Assembly (NCBI RefSeq): GCF_041729615.1
Contig: NZ_CP154874.1
Location: 439,001 to 503,000, forward strand
Length of the DNA stretch: 64,000 bases
Direction of reading: 5' to 3'
Source of the DNA: Pseudomonas alcaligenes
GTDB taxonomy: Bacteria > Pseudomonadota > Gammaproteobacteria > Pseudomonadales > Pseudomonadaceae
The notes under the pieces were generated by a model. It had not been told where the DNA came from. It was given only the letters and a program-made list of their open reading frames with translations, and made no database searches. Shown in pieces: positions 9,250 through 17,691 of this stretch. The translations under genes were made by a program, and so were the position numbers. The first letter of the stretch is position 1; each line of letters starts with the position of its first letter.

Positions 9250-9798
9250 ATGCAGCAGTGGCTAGTCATCGACCTGGAGGCCACCACCGAGGAAGGCGGC
9301 TGGCCCCTGGAAGACATGGAAATCATCGAGATCGGCGCCACCCTGGTGGACGCCGCCGGCCACGAACTGGAACCCTTCCAGCGTTTCGTGCGGCCGTTGC
9401 GCCGCCCCTGCCTGACCACCTTCTGCCGCGAGCTGACCCATATCAGCCAGGCGCAGGTCGACGCCGCCGCGCCCCTCGCCCAGGTCTGGCCGCAGTTCGA
9501 GTGCTGGCTGGCGCCGCACCTGCCGCGACTGCAGGGCTGGGGCAGCTGGGGCGACTACGATCGCCGCCAGCTGCAGCTGGAATGGCAGCGCCACGGCCTG
9601 CGCAGCGTCCTGCAGGATCTCCCCCACCACAACCTCAAGCAGCGCTTCGCCGAGAGCCGCCAGCTCAAGCGTGCCGTCGGTCTCAACGGCGCCCTGCAGC
9701 TGACCGGCCTGCAGTTCCGCGGGCAGCAGCACCGCGCCCTGGAAGACGCGCGCAATACCGCCCGCCTGCTACCGCTGATATTCACTGGCGGCGGATGA
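9250..9798 (+). CDS. DEDDh-type 3'-5' exonuclease
   Basis: This 182-residue nuclease is of the RNase T/ERI-1-like exonuclease superfamily. The metal-binding signatures are in order: Exo I VIDLEATT (residues about 5-12), Exo [13 protein letters not shown] (about 98-108) and Exo [16 protein letters not shown] (about 160-172). The [15 protein letters not shown] block is typical of the ERI-1/KapD subgroup. Its substrate, RNA or DNA, is undetermined. TAAGGAGGG precedes the ATG. It is followed on the same strand by ppnP. Confidence 0.88.
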   Translation: MQQWLVIDLEATTEEGGWPLEDMEIIEIGATLVDAAGHELEPFQRFVRPLRRPCLTTFCRELTHISQAQVDAAAPLAQVWPQFECWLAPHLPRLQGWGSWGDYDRRQLQLEWQRHGLRSVLQDLPHHNLKQRFAESRQLKRAVGLNGALQLTGLQFRGQQHRALEDARNTARLLPLIFTGGG

Positions 9799-9857
9799 CG
9801 TGCAGGCCGGCCTTGGGCATACTGGCGGGCCTTTTTGACCCTTCCGAGGAGCCCGCC

Positions 9858-10139
9858 ATGTTCAAGGTCAACGAATACTTCGACGGCACCGTCAAATCCA
9901 TCGGTTTCGCCATGGCCGAAGGCCCGGCCACCATCGGCGTGATGGCCCCCGGCGAATACGAGTTCGGCACCGCCCAGTTGGAAGTGATGCACGTGGTCGC
10001 CGGCGCCCTCACCGTCAAGCTGCCGGGCAGCGACAACTGGGAAACCTTCGCCGCCGGCAGCCAGTTCACCGTGCCGGGCAACAGCAAGTTCCAGCTGAAG
10101 GTAGCGGTAGACACCGCCTACCTGTGCGAATACCGCTAA
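9858..10139 (+). CDS. ppnP: Pyrimidine/purine nucleoside phosphorylase
   Basis: This 93-residue single-domain cupin of the PpnP (YaiE, DUF1255) family phosphorolyses a range of nucleosides to base plus ribose 1-phosphate. It begins [17 protein letters not shown] and includes the family blocks [22 protein letters not shown] and [20 protein letters not shown], and ends CEYR. GAGGA lies before the ATG at 9858. It is followed immediately by an intrinsic terminator. Confidence 0.93.
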   Translation: MFKVNEYFDGTVKSIGFAMAEGPATIGVMAPGEYEFGTAQLEVMHVVAGALTVKLPGSDNWETFAAGSQFTVPGNSKFQLKVAVDTAYLCEYR

Positions 10140-10156
10140 GCTAGGCTGAGTTGCAG

Positions 10157-10183
10157 AAACCGGCCCCAGTGGCCGGTTTTTTT
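10157..10183 (+). terminator. Intrinsic terminator after ppnP
   Basis: AAACCGGCC at 10157-10165 pairs with GGCCGGTTT at 10171-10179 around a 5-base loop, and the stem runs into seven T. It lies 18 bases after the ppnP stop. Confidence 0.9.
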
Positions 10184-10208
10184 ATTGCCGCATCATTCGG
10201 AACGCGCC

Positions 10209-11066
10209 ATGCCCCGCCCCTCCCTGCTCCTGCCCATCGCCCTGCTGGTGGTCGCCATGACCTCGATCCAGAGCGGCGCTTCCCTGGCCAAGAGCCTGTT
10301 CCCGCTAATCGGCCCCGAGGGCACCACTGCGCTGCGCCTGAGCCTGGCCGCGCTGATCCTGTGCGTCGTCATGCAACCCTGGCGCACGCGGCCGAATCTC
10401 GCTGCGTGGCGCTCGCTGCTTGGCTACGGCCTGTCGCTGGGGGCGATGAACCTGCTGTTCTACATGTCGCTGAAGACCATCCCGCTGGGCATCGCCGTGG
10501 CCCTGGAATTCACCGGCCCGCTGGCCCTGGCGCTGTTCGGCTCGCGGCGGCTGCTGGACTTCCTGTGGATCGCCCTGGCCGCGCTCGGCCTCTGGCTGCT
10601 GCTGCCGAATACCGCCGCCGACGACCACCTCGACCCGCTGGGCATGGGCCTGGCCCTGGGGGCCGGGGTGTGCTGGGCGCTGTACATCCTCTTCGGGCAG
10701 AAAGCCGGCGCCGCCCATGGCCGGCAGACCGTGGCCTTCGGCACCCTGGTAGCAGCCATGCTGGTGTTCCCGGTGGGGCTGTGGTCGGTCGGCGACGGCC
10801 TGTTCTCCCTCGACCTGCTGCCGGTGGCCCTGGCCGTGGCGGTGATGTCCTCGGCGCTGCCCTACAGCCTGGAGATGGTCGCCCTGACCCGCATGCCGGC
10901 ACGCACCTTCAGCGTGCTGATGAGCCTGGAGCCAGCCATCGCCGCCCTCTCCGGGCTGATCTTCCTCAGCGAGCGGCTGAGCCCGACCCAGTGGCTGGCC
11001 ATCGGCGCCATCATCCTCGCTTCCTCCGGCGCGGCAGCGACCATCCGCCCGCGCAAGCACGCCTGA
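10209..11066 (+). CDS. EamA/RhtA-family inner membrane exporter
   Basis: This 285-residue protein has about ten hydrophobic segments and two EamA repeats, resembling the RhtA threonine/homoserine exporter (blocks SIQSGASLAKSLFPLIGPEGTTALRL, NLLFYMSLKTIPLGIAVALEFTGPL, SVLMSLEPAIAALSGLIFLSE). Substrate is inferred only. The ATG at 10209 is preferred; an in-frame TTG at 10185 falls inside the ppnP terminator. It is convergent with the next gene, whose stop is adjacent. Confidence 0.85.
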   Translation: MPRPSLLLPIALLVVAMTSIQSGASLAKSLFPLIGPEGTTALRLSLAALILCVVMQPWRTRPNLAAWRSLLGYGLSLGAMNLLFYMSLKTIPLGIAVALEFTGPLALALFGSRRLLDFLWIALAALGLWLLLPNTAADDHLDPLGMGLALGAGVCWALYILFGQKAGAAHGRQTVAFGTLVAAMLVFPVGLWSVGDGLFSLDLLPVALAVAVMSSALPYSLEMVALTRMPARTFSVLMSLEPAIAALSGLIFLSERLSPTQWLAIGAIILASSGAAATIRPRKHA

Positions 11067-12179
11067 TCAGAGCTGGCGCAACGCGCTGGTGATCGCCAGC
11101 CCCTGCAGCTCCGCCAGGTACTCGCCCAGCGTCAGCAGCCCCAGGCAGGGCATGGCGCCGCGCGCCTGCAGGGTGCCGGCGGCCAGCTTGCGCGCCAGGG
11201 CCACGGCGGCCATGCAGGGAATATTGGGGCCGTCGTTGTGCTCGGCCAGCAGTTCCCAGCACAGGCGTAGCGGCTGCCCCTGCGGGTCCAAGCCTTGCAG
11301 ACGCACGAACATACCGCTGCGGCCGTCGCCGAAAGGCTCCACCGACACGGCGCGGCGGTGCAGGAACCGGGTCAGCGGCACCGCGCTGCGCAGCAGGCTG
11401 CCACGCACCAGCCAGGACAGCGCCCAGGTGCCGAACTGGGTGATGCGCAGGCCGACACCGGCGGAGAAACGCACGCTGCGCACGCCGGCATAGCGCGCCG
11501 CAAACAGTTCGAGATCGGGGATATCGCAGTTGGCCACCCAGCGCGGGCCGAGCGGCGCCGGGAAGTCGTGGCGGGCCAGGTCCTGCCAGCCATACACGGT
11601 TTGCCACCGGCCATCGCGCCATTGCCGGAACGGCTTGCCGCAATAGTCCAGCACCGCCGCCAGGGTCGAGGCGCCCGGGGTCTTCTCCGAAGAGCTGATG
11701 CCATGCCAGATGCTGTCCAGCCGCGAGAAGCGCGGCAGCAGCTCATCGATCACCGCCCCGGCCAGCGCCGGCACCGAGCTGGCGCCGCCGCAGGCCAGCA
11801 CCCCGGCGGCCCGCGCTGCTTCATCCAGCTCGCCGATGCCACAGACGAAGGCCCGCGCATCGGCCAGGTCGGCATAGTGCATGCCGGCCTCGATGGCGGC
11901 GCGGGCGACCCGATAGTCCTGCCCCTGGAACGGCCCAGCGGTGGAGATCACCATCTGCGCCCCAGTGGCACGCAGGCGCTCGACCAGGTCTGCAGCGTTC
12001 ATGTCCAGCGGCAGCGCCTGGCTGCCGCTCTGTGCGGCCAGCGCCTCGGCCTTGGCGCGGTCGCGTCCGGCCACCCAGACGCGCATGCCGGCAATGCCGC
12101 TGAGCCTGCGCACGATGACCTGGCCGAAGTTGCCATAACCGCCCAGCACCACCACCCCGAAATCCTTTTCCACGCCCAC
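11067..12179 (-). CDS. Saccharopine dehydrogenase-like NAD(P)-binding protein
   Basis: This 370-residue protein has an N-terminal Rossmann domain (VVVLGGYGNFGQVIVRRL, residues about 8-25) of the saccharopine dehydrogenase/trans-acting enoyl reductase superfamily. It also has STAGPFQGQDYRVARAAIEAGMHYADLAD and ACGGASSVPALAGAVIDELLPRF. Members are often of unknown substrate, and true saccharopine dehydrogenase activity is not implied. The GTG at 12179 lies 3 bases after the stop of the upstream ABC transporter gene, so the two are co-transcribed. A second in-frame GTG follows two codons later. Confidence 0.75.
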   Translation of the reverse strand: MGVEKDFGVVVLGGYGNFGQVIVRRLSGIAGMRVWVAGRDRAKAEALAAQSGSQALPLDMNAADLVERLRATGAQMVISTAGPFQGQDYRVARAAIEAGMHYADLADARAFVCGIGELDEAARAAGVLACGGASSVPALAGAVIDELLPRFSRLDSIWHGISSSEKTPGASTLAAVLDYCGKPFRQWRDGRWQTVYGWQDLARHDFPAPLGPRWVANCDIPDLELFAARYAGVRSVRFSAGVGLRITQFGTWALSWLVRGSLLRSAVPLTRFLHRRAVSVEPFGDGRSGMFVRLQGLDPQGQPLRLCWELLAEHNDGPNIPCMAAVALARKLAAGTLQARGAMPCLGLLTLGEYLAELQGLAITSALRQL

Positions 12180-12182
12180 TCC

Positions 12183-13961
12183 TCAGTCGCGCTCGCGGCG
12201 CTCGGTATTGAATTGCAGCTCGGCCAGCCGGGCATACAGCGGGTTGCTCAGCACCAGCTCGCCATGCGTGCCGATGGCCTGCAGGCGGCCGCGGTCGATC
12301 ACCGCGATGCGGTCGGCATTCTTCACCGTGGCCAGGCGGTGGGCGATCACCAAGGTGGTACGCCCGCGCATCAGCTCCGGCAGGGCCTGCTGGATCAGGT
12401 GCTCGCTCTCGGCGTCCAGCGCGCTGGTGGCCTCGTCGAGCAGCAGGATCGGCGCGTCGCTAAGCAACGCGCGGGCGATCGCCAGGCGCTGGCGTTGGCC
12501 GCCGGAAAGCCCCAACCCGGCCTCGCCCAGGTGGGTCTGGTAGCCCTGCGGCAGACGCTCGATGAACTCGTGGGCGTGCGCCGCGCGCGCGGCCGCCTCG
12601 ACCTCGGCATTCGTGGCCTCGGGTCGGCCATAGCGCAGGTTGTCCGCCACGCTGCCGAAGAACAGCGCCGGGTTCTGCGACACCAGGGCGAAACAGCGGC
12701 GCAGGTCGAGCGGGTCGAGACGCTGGATCGGCAGGCCCTCGACCAGGATCTCGCCCTCTTGCGGGTCGAAGAAGCGCAGCAGCAGATCGAACAGGGTCGA
12801 CTTGCCGGCGCCGGAGGGGCCGACCAGCGCCAGGGTCTCGCCAGCGCGCACGGCCAGGTCGATGCCATCGATGGCCGGATGCTCCGGCCGGCTCGGGTAG
12901 CTGAAGCGCACACCGCGCAGCTCCAGCGCACCGCTCACCCGTTCGGGCAGCTGCAGCCGCTCGCCCTGCGCAGGTGCGGTGATCAGATTGCGCGTGCGCA
13001 GCAGCTCGGCGATGCGCTCGGCGGCGCCGGCGGCGCTCTGCAGCTCGCCGATCACCTCGCTGATGGCGCCGAAGGCCATGCCGACGATCAGGCTGTAGAA
13101 CACGAAGGCGGCCAGGTCGCCGCCACTGATGCGCCCGGCGATCACGTCCATGCCACCGACCCAGAGCATGGCGCCCACCGCGCCGAGCACTAGGACTATG
13201 ACCACGGTGATCAGCCAGGCGCGCTGGCGGATGCGTTTGCCCGCGGTGGCGAAGGCCGCCTCCACGGTGCCGGCGAAGCGCTGGCGGTCCTGGCTCTGGT
13301 GGTTGTAGGCCTGCACCGTCTTGATCTGGCCGAGGGTCTCGCCGATGTAGCTGCCGACATCGGCGACGCGGTCCTGGGTCTGCCTGGACAGCGCGCGTAC
13401 GCGGCGGCCGAAGATCAGAATCGGTGCCACCACCAGCGGCAACGAGCAGACCACGATGGCGCTGAGCTTGGCATTGGTGACGAACAGCAGAATCACCCCG
13501 CCGATCAGCATGATGCCGTTGCGCAGGGCCATGGACAGCGAGGAGCCGATCACCGTCTGCAGCAGCGTGGTGTCGGCAGTCAGGCGCGACTGGATCTCCG
13601 AGGCGCGGTTGCTCTCGTAGAAGCCGGGGTGCAGCTCGATCAGGTGGTCGAACACGCGTCGGCGGATATCGGCCACCACCCGTTCGCCAAGCCAGCTGAC
13701 CAGGTAGAAGCGGCTGAAGGTGCCGACCGCCAGCGCCAGCACCAGGACGAAGAACAGGCCGATGGAGTGTTTCAGCGCGGCCTGCGACTGGGTGGCCAGG
13801 CCCTGGTCCACCAGCAGGCGGATGCCCTGACCCATGGACAGGGTGATGGCGGCGGTGAACATCAGTGCCAGCAAGGCGCCGATCACCCGCCCGCGATAGG
13901 GCACGACGAAGCGCCAGGCCAGGCGCAGCGCCTCACGCCGGCTCGCGGACAGCAGGCTCAT
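12183..13961 (-). CDS. ABC exporter, fused permease and ATPase (MsbA/type I family)
   Basis: This 592-residue half-transporter expected to act as a dimer in the inner membrane. The N-terminal domain has six membrane helices (about residues 18-300). The C-terminal ATPase has Walker A GPSGAGKST, the signature LSGGQRQRLAIARALL, Walker B PILLLDEATSALD and switch HRLATV. The first half carries the FYESNRASEIQSRLTADTTLLQ segment seen in MsbA-like and peptide exporters. Substrate unknown. Its ATG overlaps the stop of the DCC gene by 4 bases, and the saccharopine-dehydrogenase-like gene follows 3 bases after it. Confidence 0.88.
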   Translation of the reverse strand: MSLLSASRREALRLAWRFVVPYRGRVIGALLALMFTAAITLSMGQGIRLLVDQGLATQSQAALKHSIGLFFVLVLALAVGTFSRFYLVSWLGERVVADIRRRVFDHLIELHPGFYESNRASEIQSRLTADTTLLQTVIGSSLSMALRNGIMLIGGVILLFVTNAKLSAIVVCSLPLVVAPILIFGRRVRALSRQTQDRVADVGSYIGETLGQIKTVQAYNHQSQDRQRFAGTVEAAFATAGKRIRQRAWLITVVIVLVLGAVGAMLWVGGMDVIAGRISGGDLAAFVFYSLIVGMAFGAISEVIGELQSAAGAAERIAELLRTRNLITAPAQGERLQLPERVSGALELRGVRFSYPSRPEHPAIDGIDLAVRAGETLALVGPSGAGKSTLFDLLLRFFDPQEGEILVEGLPIQRLDPLDLRRCFALVSQNPALFFGSVADNLRYGRPEATNAEVEAAARAAHAHEFIERLPQGYQTHLGEAGLGLSGGQRQRLAIARALLSDAPILLLDEATSALDAESEHLIQQALPELMRGRTTLVIAHRLATVKNADRIAVIDRGRLQAIGTHGELVLSNPLYARLAELQFNTERRERD

Positions 13962-14398
13962 GAGCGCGGCTCGGCGCTGTCGAGGAAGCGCTCCTGGTGA
14001 TCCGGGTCCGGCATCAGGCAGCTTTTATAGCGGCCGAACAGGCGGTAGCGGTTCAGCGCGATGCGGTCGTAGCACCAGTCGCGCAAGGCGCGCGGCAGGA
14101 TGCGCGGCCAGGCCAGCCAGCGCCAGGCGCCGGGCAGCTGGGCAACGATGCGCAGCACCGCGTCGGAGCGCACGAACAGCGCCTCGCCCTCGACATAGGC
14201 CATGGTCTCGAACGCATCGGTGGGCAGGCCGAACCAGGCCAGGATCGCCTGGCCCTCGGCGGACTGCACCGAGCACAGGCGAAAGCGCCGCTCGCGGTCG
14301 TGGCGGATCAGGAACTTCGCCCAGCCGTTGCACAGCCGACACACGCCGTCGAACAGCACCACGCGCTCGCCGGCCTGGATATGGGGTGGTAGAGCCAT
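13958..14398 (-). CDS. Thiol-disulfide oxidoreductase, DCC family
   Basis: This 146-residue protein of the DCC (DUF393) family is named for the sequence DGVCRLCN, here at about residues 18-25, which includes a CxxC pair. Other family blocks are FLIRHDRERRFRLCSVQS, LFVRSDAVLRIVAQLPGAWRW and LRDWCYDRIALNRYRLFGRYKSC. The redox role is inferred from the motif. It is the first gene of the group continuing into the ABC exporter and the dehydrogenase-like gene. Confidence 0.88.
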   Translation of the reverse strand: MALPPHIQAGERVVLFDGVCRLCNGWAKFLIRHDRERRFRLCSVQSAEGQAILAWFGLPTDAFETMAYVEGEALFVRSDAVLRIVAQLPGAWRWLAWPRILPRALRDWCYDRIALNRYRLFGRYKSCLMPDPDHQERFLDSAEPRS

Positions 14399-14431
14399 CG
14401 CGACCTCCGGAAATCCTGCCGCGATGCTAAC

Positions 14432-15013
14432 TCATCGCACGAAGCGATAGTGACCGGTGATGGCGAAGCCGAACAGGATGTCCTCCTCCTGCGTGCCACG
14501 CCCGATGTTATGCAGCACAAGCGGTACGCCCGCCGGGCTGGTGCGATCGGAGACGATGCCGATATGCGTGAGGCCGCGCCCCAGGTCCCAGGTGACGATA
14601 TCGCCGGCCTGGTAGTCCGCCGGCTTGTCGCTGACCTTCAGGGCCATGCCCTGGCGCTGGAACCAGGTCATCAGATTGGGCACGCGGCGGTGGTCGATAT
14701 TGCGGTCCGGGCGCTGCAGGCCCCAGTTGCGCGGGTAGGCGGAGAAGTGCGCGCGCATGTCCTCATGCACGCTCTTCTGCAGGTCCAGCCCCTGCTGGCG
14801 CAGGGCGCGGATCAGCACGTCGGTGCACACGCCGGTGGCCAGCGGCACGTCGCCGCCGGGATAGTCGAGCCGACGGTAGACCGGGTCGTAGCCCAGGGTC
14901 ACGCCGACCTGGCTGCGCGCGGCCTGCACCAGCTGCTGCGGGTCGATGGCCGCCCCGGCGGACAGGCTGAGCAACAGCCCCAGCAACAGCGTGACAATGG
15001 ACAGCGACTTCAT
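14432..15013 (-). CDS. DUF1287 domain-containing exported protein
   Basis: This 193-residue protein has an N-terminal signal peptide (MKSLSIVTLLLGLLLSLSAG, cleaved near residue 22) and a DUF1287 domain, related to NlpC/P60-like amidases. The Cys in TGVCTDVLIRALR and the later GLTHIGIVSDR His are the likely active-site pair. DVTW-like DIVTWDLGRG and VLHNIGRGTQEEDILF are family blocks. Substrate is unknown; a cell-wall peptide is a reasonable guess. GGAGG lies 7 bases before the ATG at 15013; a GTG one codon earlier is also possible. Confidence 0.85.
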   Translation of the reverse strand: MKSLSIVTLLLGLLLSLSAGAAIDPQQLVQAARSQVGVTLGYDPVYRRLDYPGGDVPLATGVCTDVLIRALRQQGLDLQKSVHEDMRAHFSAYPRNWGLQRPDRNIDHRRVPNLMTWFQRQGMALKVSDKPADYQAGDIVTWDLGRGLTHIGIVSDRTSPAGVPLVLHNIGRGTQEEDILFGFAITGHYRFVR

Positions 15014-15034
15014 CACCGGGCCTCCGCTGCGCGT

Positions 15035-16147
15035 TCAGCGAATCGGGTACAGCAGCTCTTCCTTGTAACCAGCCCACACCCGCACGGCATCGGGAAAAGC
15101 CTCGTCCAGCGCCGGATCGCCGCTGTCCACCAGCAGTGGGCGGCCTTCGAGGGTGCCGAGCTTGCGCTTGGTAGCGATCACCCGCAGGTGTTCCAGGCCG
15201 ATGGCGCGCAACACGCGCGGGCTGATCTGCTGGTTGCCGCGACCGATGATATGGCCTTGGCCGCCGATGGCGGTGACCAGCAGGCGCGCAGGCTGGCCAT
15301 CGACCAGCGCGAACAGCTGCGCCTCGGTCACGTCGCGGGCGATCACCTGGCCGTTCTCGATCACATCCACGCCGAGCAGGGTGGTCTCCAGCCCCAGGTT
15401 CTGCGCCAGGCCATGCAGGGTCGAGCCGGGACCGAAGACGTAGCGCACGCCCTGCTCCCAGCTCTCGGCCAGCCAGTCGGCCAGGTCCACCAACACCAGC
15501 TCCTCGGACTCCATGCCGCCCTGCTTGACGTGCTGCATGAACTCGCCTTCCACCGGTACGCACATCTCGCCGTAATGTCGCGAGCCGACCCTGCCGTCGC
15601 GCAGGGCCGCTTCATCTATATCGCGCACCTCGCCGCTGGAAAGCCGCACCAGGCCGCCCTCGATCAGGCGCAGGGCCATCTGCCCGGCGGCGCGTGGGCT
15701 GATGGCATAGACCGCGGAATGGATCTTCACCCCGGCCGGGATGCCCAGCACCGGCTGCTCCTCGCGCACCGCGCTGCACACGTCGCGCGCGGTGCCGTCG
15801 CCACCGGCGAACAGGATCAGCGCGCAGCCGGCGTCCTGCAGCTCACGCACCGCCGCCCGGGTGTCCGCCGCCGTGGTCGGGCCCTCGCCTAGGCTGCCGA
15901 GCACCCGGTGGGCATAGCCCAGCTCGGCCAGCAGGTCGGCGCCCATGGGCCCGGGAAAGGTGAGGAACTGCAGGCGCTCGGCGACCGGCCGCAGGCACTC
16001 CAGGGCGATGCGCGTGCGCTCCGCCGCGCGCGGTTCGGCGCCCCGCGCCAGGGCTTCGGCGGCGACGCCGTCGCTGCCCTTGAGCGCCGCCGGGCCGCCG
16101 AGGCCGGCCAGCGGGTTGATGATCAGGCCCAGATGGAAAACGCTCAT
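15035..16147 (-). CDS. ATP-NAD kinase family protein
   Basis: This 370-residue protein is related to NAD kinase. The diagnostic ATP/NAD motif GGDGTARD appears in ALILFAGGDGTARDVCSAV, and the opening HLGLIINPLAGLGGPAALKG matches the long-form ATP-NAD kinase family found beside or apart from canonical NadK. LGIPAGVKIHSAVYAISPRAAG and GPGSTLHGLAQNLGLETTLLGVDV are also typical. The true substrate is not established here. The ATG at 16147 has GGAG upstream. It ends 21 bases before the DUF1287 start on the same strand. Confidence 0.82.
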   Translation of the reverse strand: MSVFHLGLIINPLAGLGGPAALKGSDGVAAEALARGAEPRAAERTRIALECLRPVAERLQFLTFPGPMGADLLAELGYAHRVLGSLGEGPTTAADTRAAVRELQDAGCALILFAGGDGTARDVCSAVREEQPVLGIPAGVKIHSAVYAISPRAAGQMALRLIEGGLVRLSSGEVRDIDEAALRDGRVGSRHYGEMCVPVEGEFMQHVKQGGMESEELVLVDLADWLAESWEQGVRYVFGPGSTLHGLAQNLGLETTLLGVDVIENGQVIARDVTEAQLFALVDGQPARLLVTAIGGQGHIIGRGNQQISPRVLRAIGLEHLRVIATKRKLGTLEGRPLLVDSGDPALDEAFPDAVRVWAGYKEELLYPIR

Positions 16148-16266
16148 AACCACTCCAAAGCGGCGCGGCAACGGCCACGCCCGTCAATCCAAGTCGCGCG
16201 GTTCTGTCACCGCGCCTTCATCTGCCCACCCTAGACTGCGGCCCATCGTCAGATCAGGAGACGGCC

Positions 16267-16440
16267 ATGCAGCCCACCCAACAGCCCAGCCAGGCCCAAG
16301 TCGTGCCCTTCAACCCGCAGCAGCCGGTCGGCGGCGCCATCATCGATGCCGAGGGCCGGGAAATCCCCATCACCGAGCAGATGATCCTGCAGGCCTGTCG
16401 CGAACTGGAACAGAGCCTGCAGCAGCGCCAGGCCGGCTAG
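16267..16440 (+). CDS. Small Gln-rich conserved hypothetical protein
   Basis: This 57-residue reading frame begins [20 protein letters not shown] and ends QSLQQRQAG. It has TCAGGAG at normal distance before the ATG at 16267. The N-terminal half is rich in Gln and Pro. The C-terminal part ([20 protein letters not shown] onward, then a likely helix) looks structured. I recall a similar unnamed gene beside pdxB in other Pseudomonas. Its stop overlaps the convergent pdxB stop in the shared sequence CTAG. No function can be assigned. Confidence 0.7.
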   Translation: MQPTQQPSQAQVVPFNPQQPVGGAIIDAEGREIPITEQMILQACRELEQSLQQRQAG

Positions 16441-17567
16441 AGCACCCGGCAGCCCAGGGCCCCCACCAACGCCGCCAGATGCGGCGCATCACCGTCCAGG
16501 CGCACCTGCAGACCGTCGATCTCGCGGCGATGGGGATAATGCTTGCGCAGCTGGTCGAAAGCCGCCTTGCGCTGCGCCGCGTCGCCGACCAGGCTGCGGC
16601 GGAAATCCGCGTCGTCGCGGCGCGGGTCGTATACCCCGCGGCACAGGGTGGCCAGCGCCCAGTCGATGGCCGCGTCCTCGTGCAATGACAGCTCGCCAAG
16701 CCAGGCCGGCGGCAGCAGCTCATCCAGCTGCACCTGCTCGGCCAGGCCCATGGCCCGGCAGTAGGCCTGGTAGATCTGCGCCGTGCCGCGCAGCTTGCCA
16801 TCCAGGCTGTAGCCGGCGATGTGCGGGGTGGCGATCTGGCACAGCGCGGCCAGCTCCGGATCGACCTGCGGCTCGCCTTCCCACACATCGAGCGCCACCT
16901 GCAGGTCGGCACCGCCGCGCAGATGGGCCTTGAGCGCCGCATTGTCGAGCACCGCACCGCGGCTGGCATTGATCAGCCAGGCGCCCGGCTTGAGTGCGCG
17001 CAGCTGCTCGGCGCCAATCAGGTGGCGGGTGCCGGCGTCCAGCGGCGTGTGCAGGCTGAGCACATCGCAGTCGCGCAGGATCTCCGCCAGCTCGACGAAA
17101 TCACCGCCCTCGGTGGCCTGGCGCGGCGGGTCGCAGACCCGCACGTCCCAGCCCAGGCCGCGCAGCACCTCGACCAGGCGACCGCCGACCTGGCCGGCAC
17201 CGACCACGCCGTAGGTCAGTTCCGGCAGCCGGCGCCCGGTACGTTCGCCCAGGGCCAGCAGGCAACCCAGTACGTAGTCGACCACGCCACGGGCGTTGCA
17301 GCCCGGCGCGCTGGACCAGGCGATGCCGGCCGCGGCGAAGTAGTCGAGGTCCAGGTGATCGGTGCCGATGGTGCAGGTGCCGACGAAACGCACCTTGCTG
17401 CCCTCCAGCAGCGCGCGGTCGACACGGGTCACCGAGCGCACCAGCAGCACTTCGGCGTCGCCCAGGGCGGCGCGGTCGATGGCGCGGCCGGGATGGCGGC
17501 GAATCTCGCCGAAGGCGGCGAAGAACTCGTCGAGCAGGGGAATGTTCTCGTCGGCGACTATCAGCAT
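16437..17567 (-). CDS. pdxB: Erythronate-4-phosphate dehydrogenase
   Basis: This enzyme oxidises 4-phosphoerythronate to 2-oxo-3-hydroxy-4-phosphobutanoate, the second step of DXP-dependent pyridoxal phosphate synthesis. It has 376 residues from the ATG at 17567 ([20 protein letters not shown]), with GGAG 8 bases upstream. The D-2-hydroxyacid dehydrogenase features are present: [17 protein letters not shown] for NAD, then the catalytic Arg in [10 protein letters not shown], Glu in DVWEGEP and His in TPHIAGYS. The C-terminal dimerisation domain specific to PdxB follows. Confidence 0.96.
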   Translation of the reverse strand: MLIVADENIPLLDEFFAAFGEIRRHPGRAIDRAALGDAEVLLVRSVTRVDRALLEGSKVRFVGTCTIGTDHLDLDYFAAAGIAWSSAPGCNARGVVDYVLGCLLALGERTGRRLPELTYGVVGAGQVGGRLVEVLRGLGWDVRVCDPPRQATEGGDFVELAEILRDCDVLSLHTPLDAGTRHLIGAEQLRALKPGAWLINASRGAVLDNAALKAHLRGGADLQVALDVWEGEPQVDPELAALCQIATPHIAGYSLDGKLRGTAQIYQAYCRAMGLAEQVQLDELLPPAWLGELSLHEDAAIDWALATLCRGVYDPRRDDADFRRSLVGDAAQRKAAFDQLRKHYPHRREIDGLQVRLDGDAPHLAALVGALGCRVL

Positions 17568-17691
17568 GGGGCACTCCACAGTAGAGCCGCCATTCTAGGC
17601 GTACGGCGCCGGCGGAGGTAGGCCGCGCTTTTCTGACCACCCGGACAGGGCTAGACTAGCGCGCCTTGTCGTATCTCCCGCTGGACCCACC

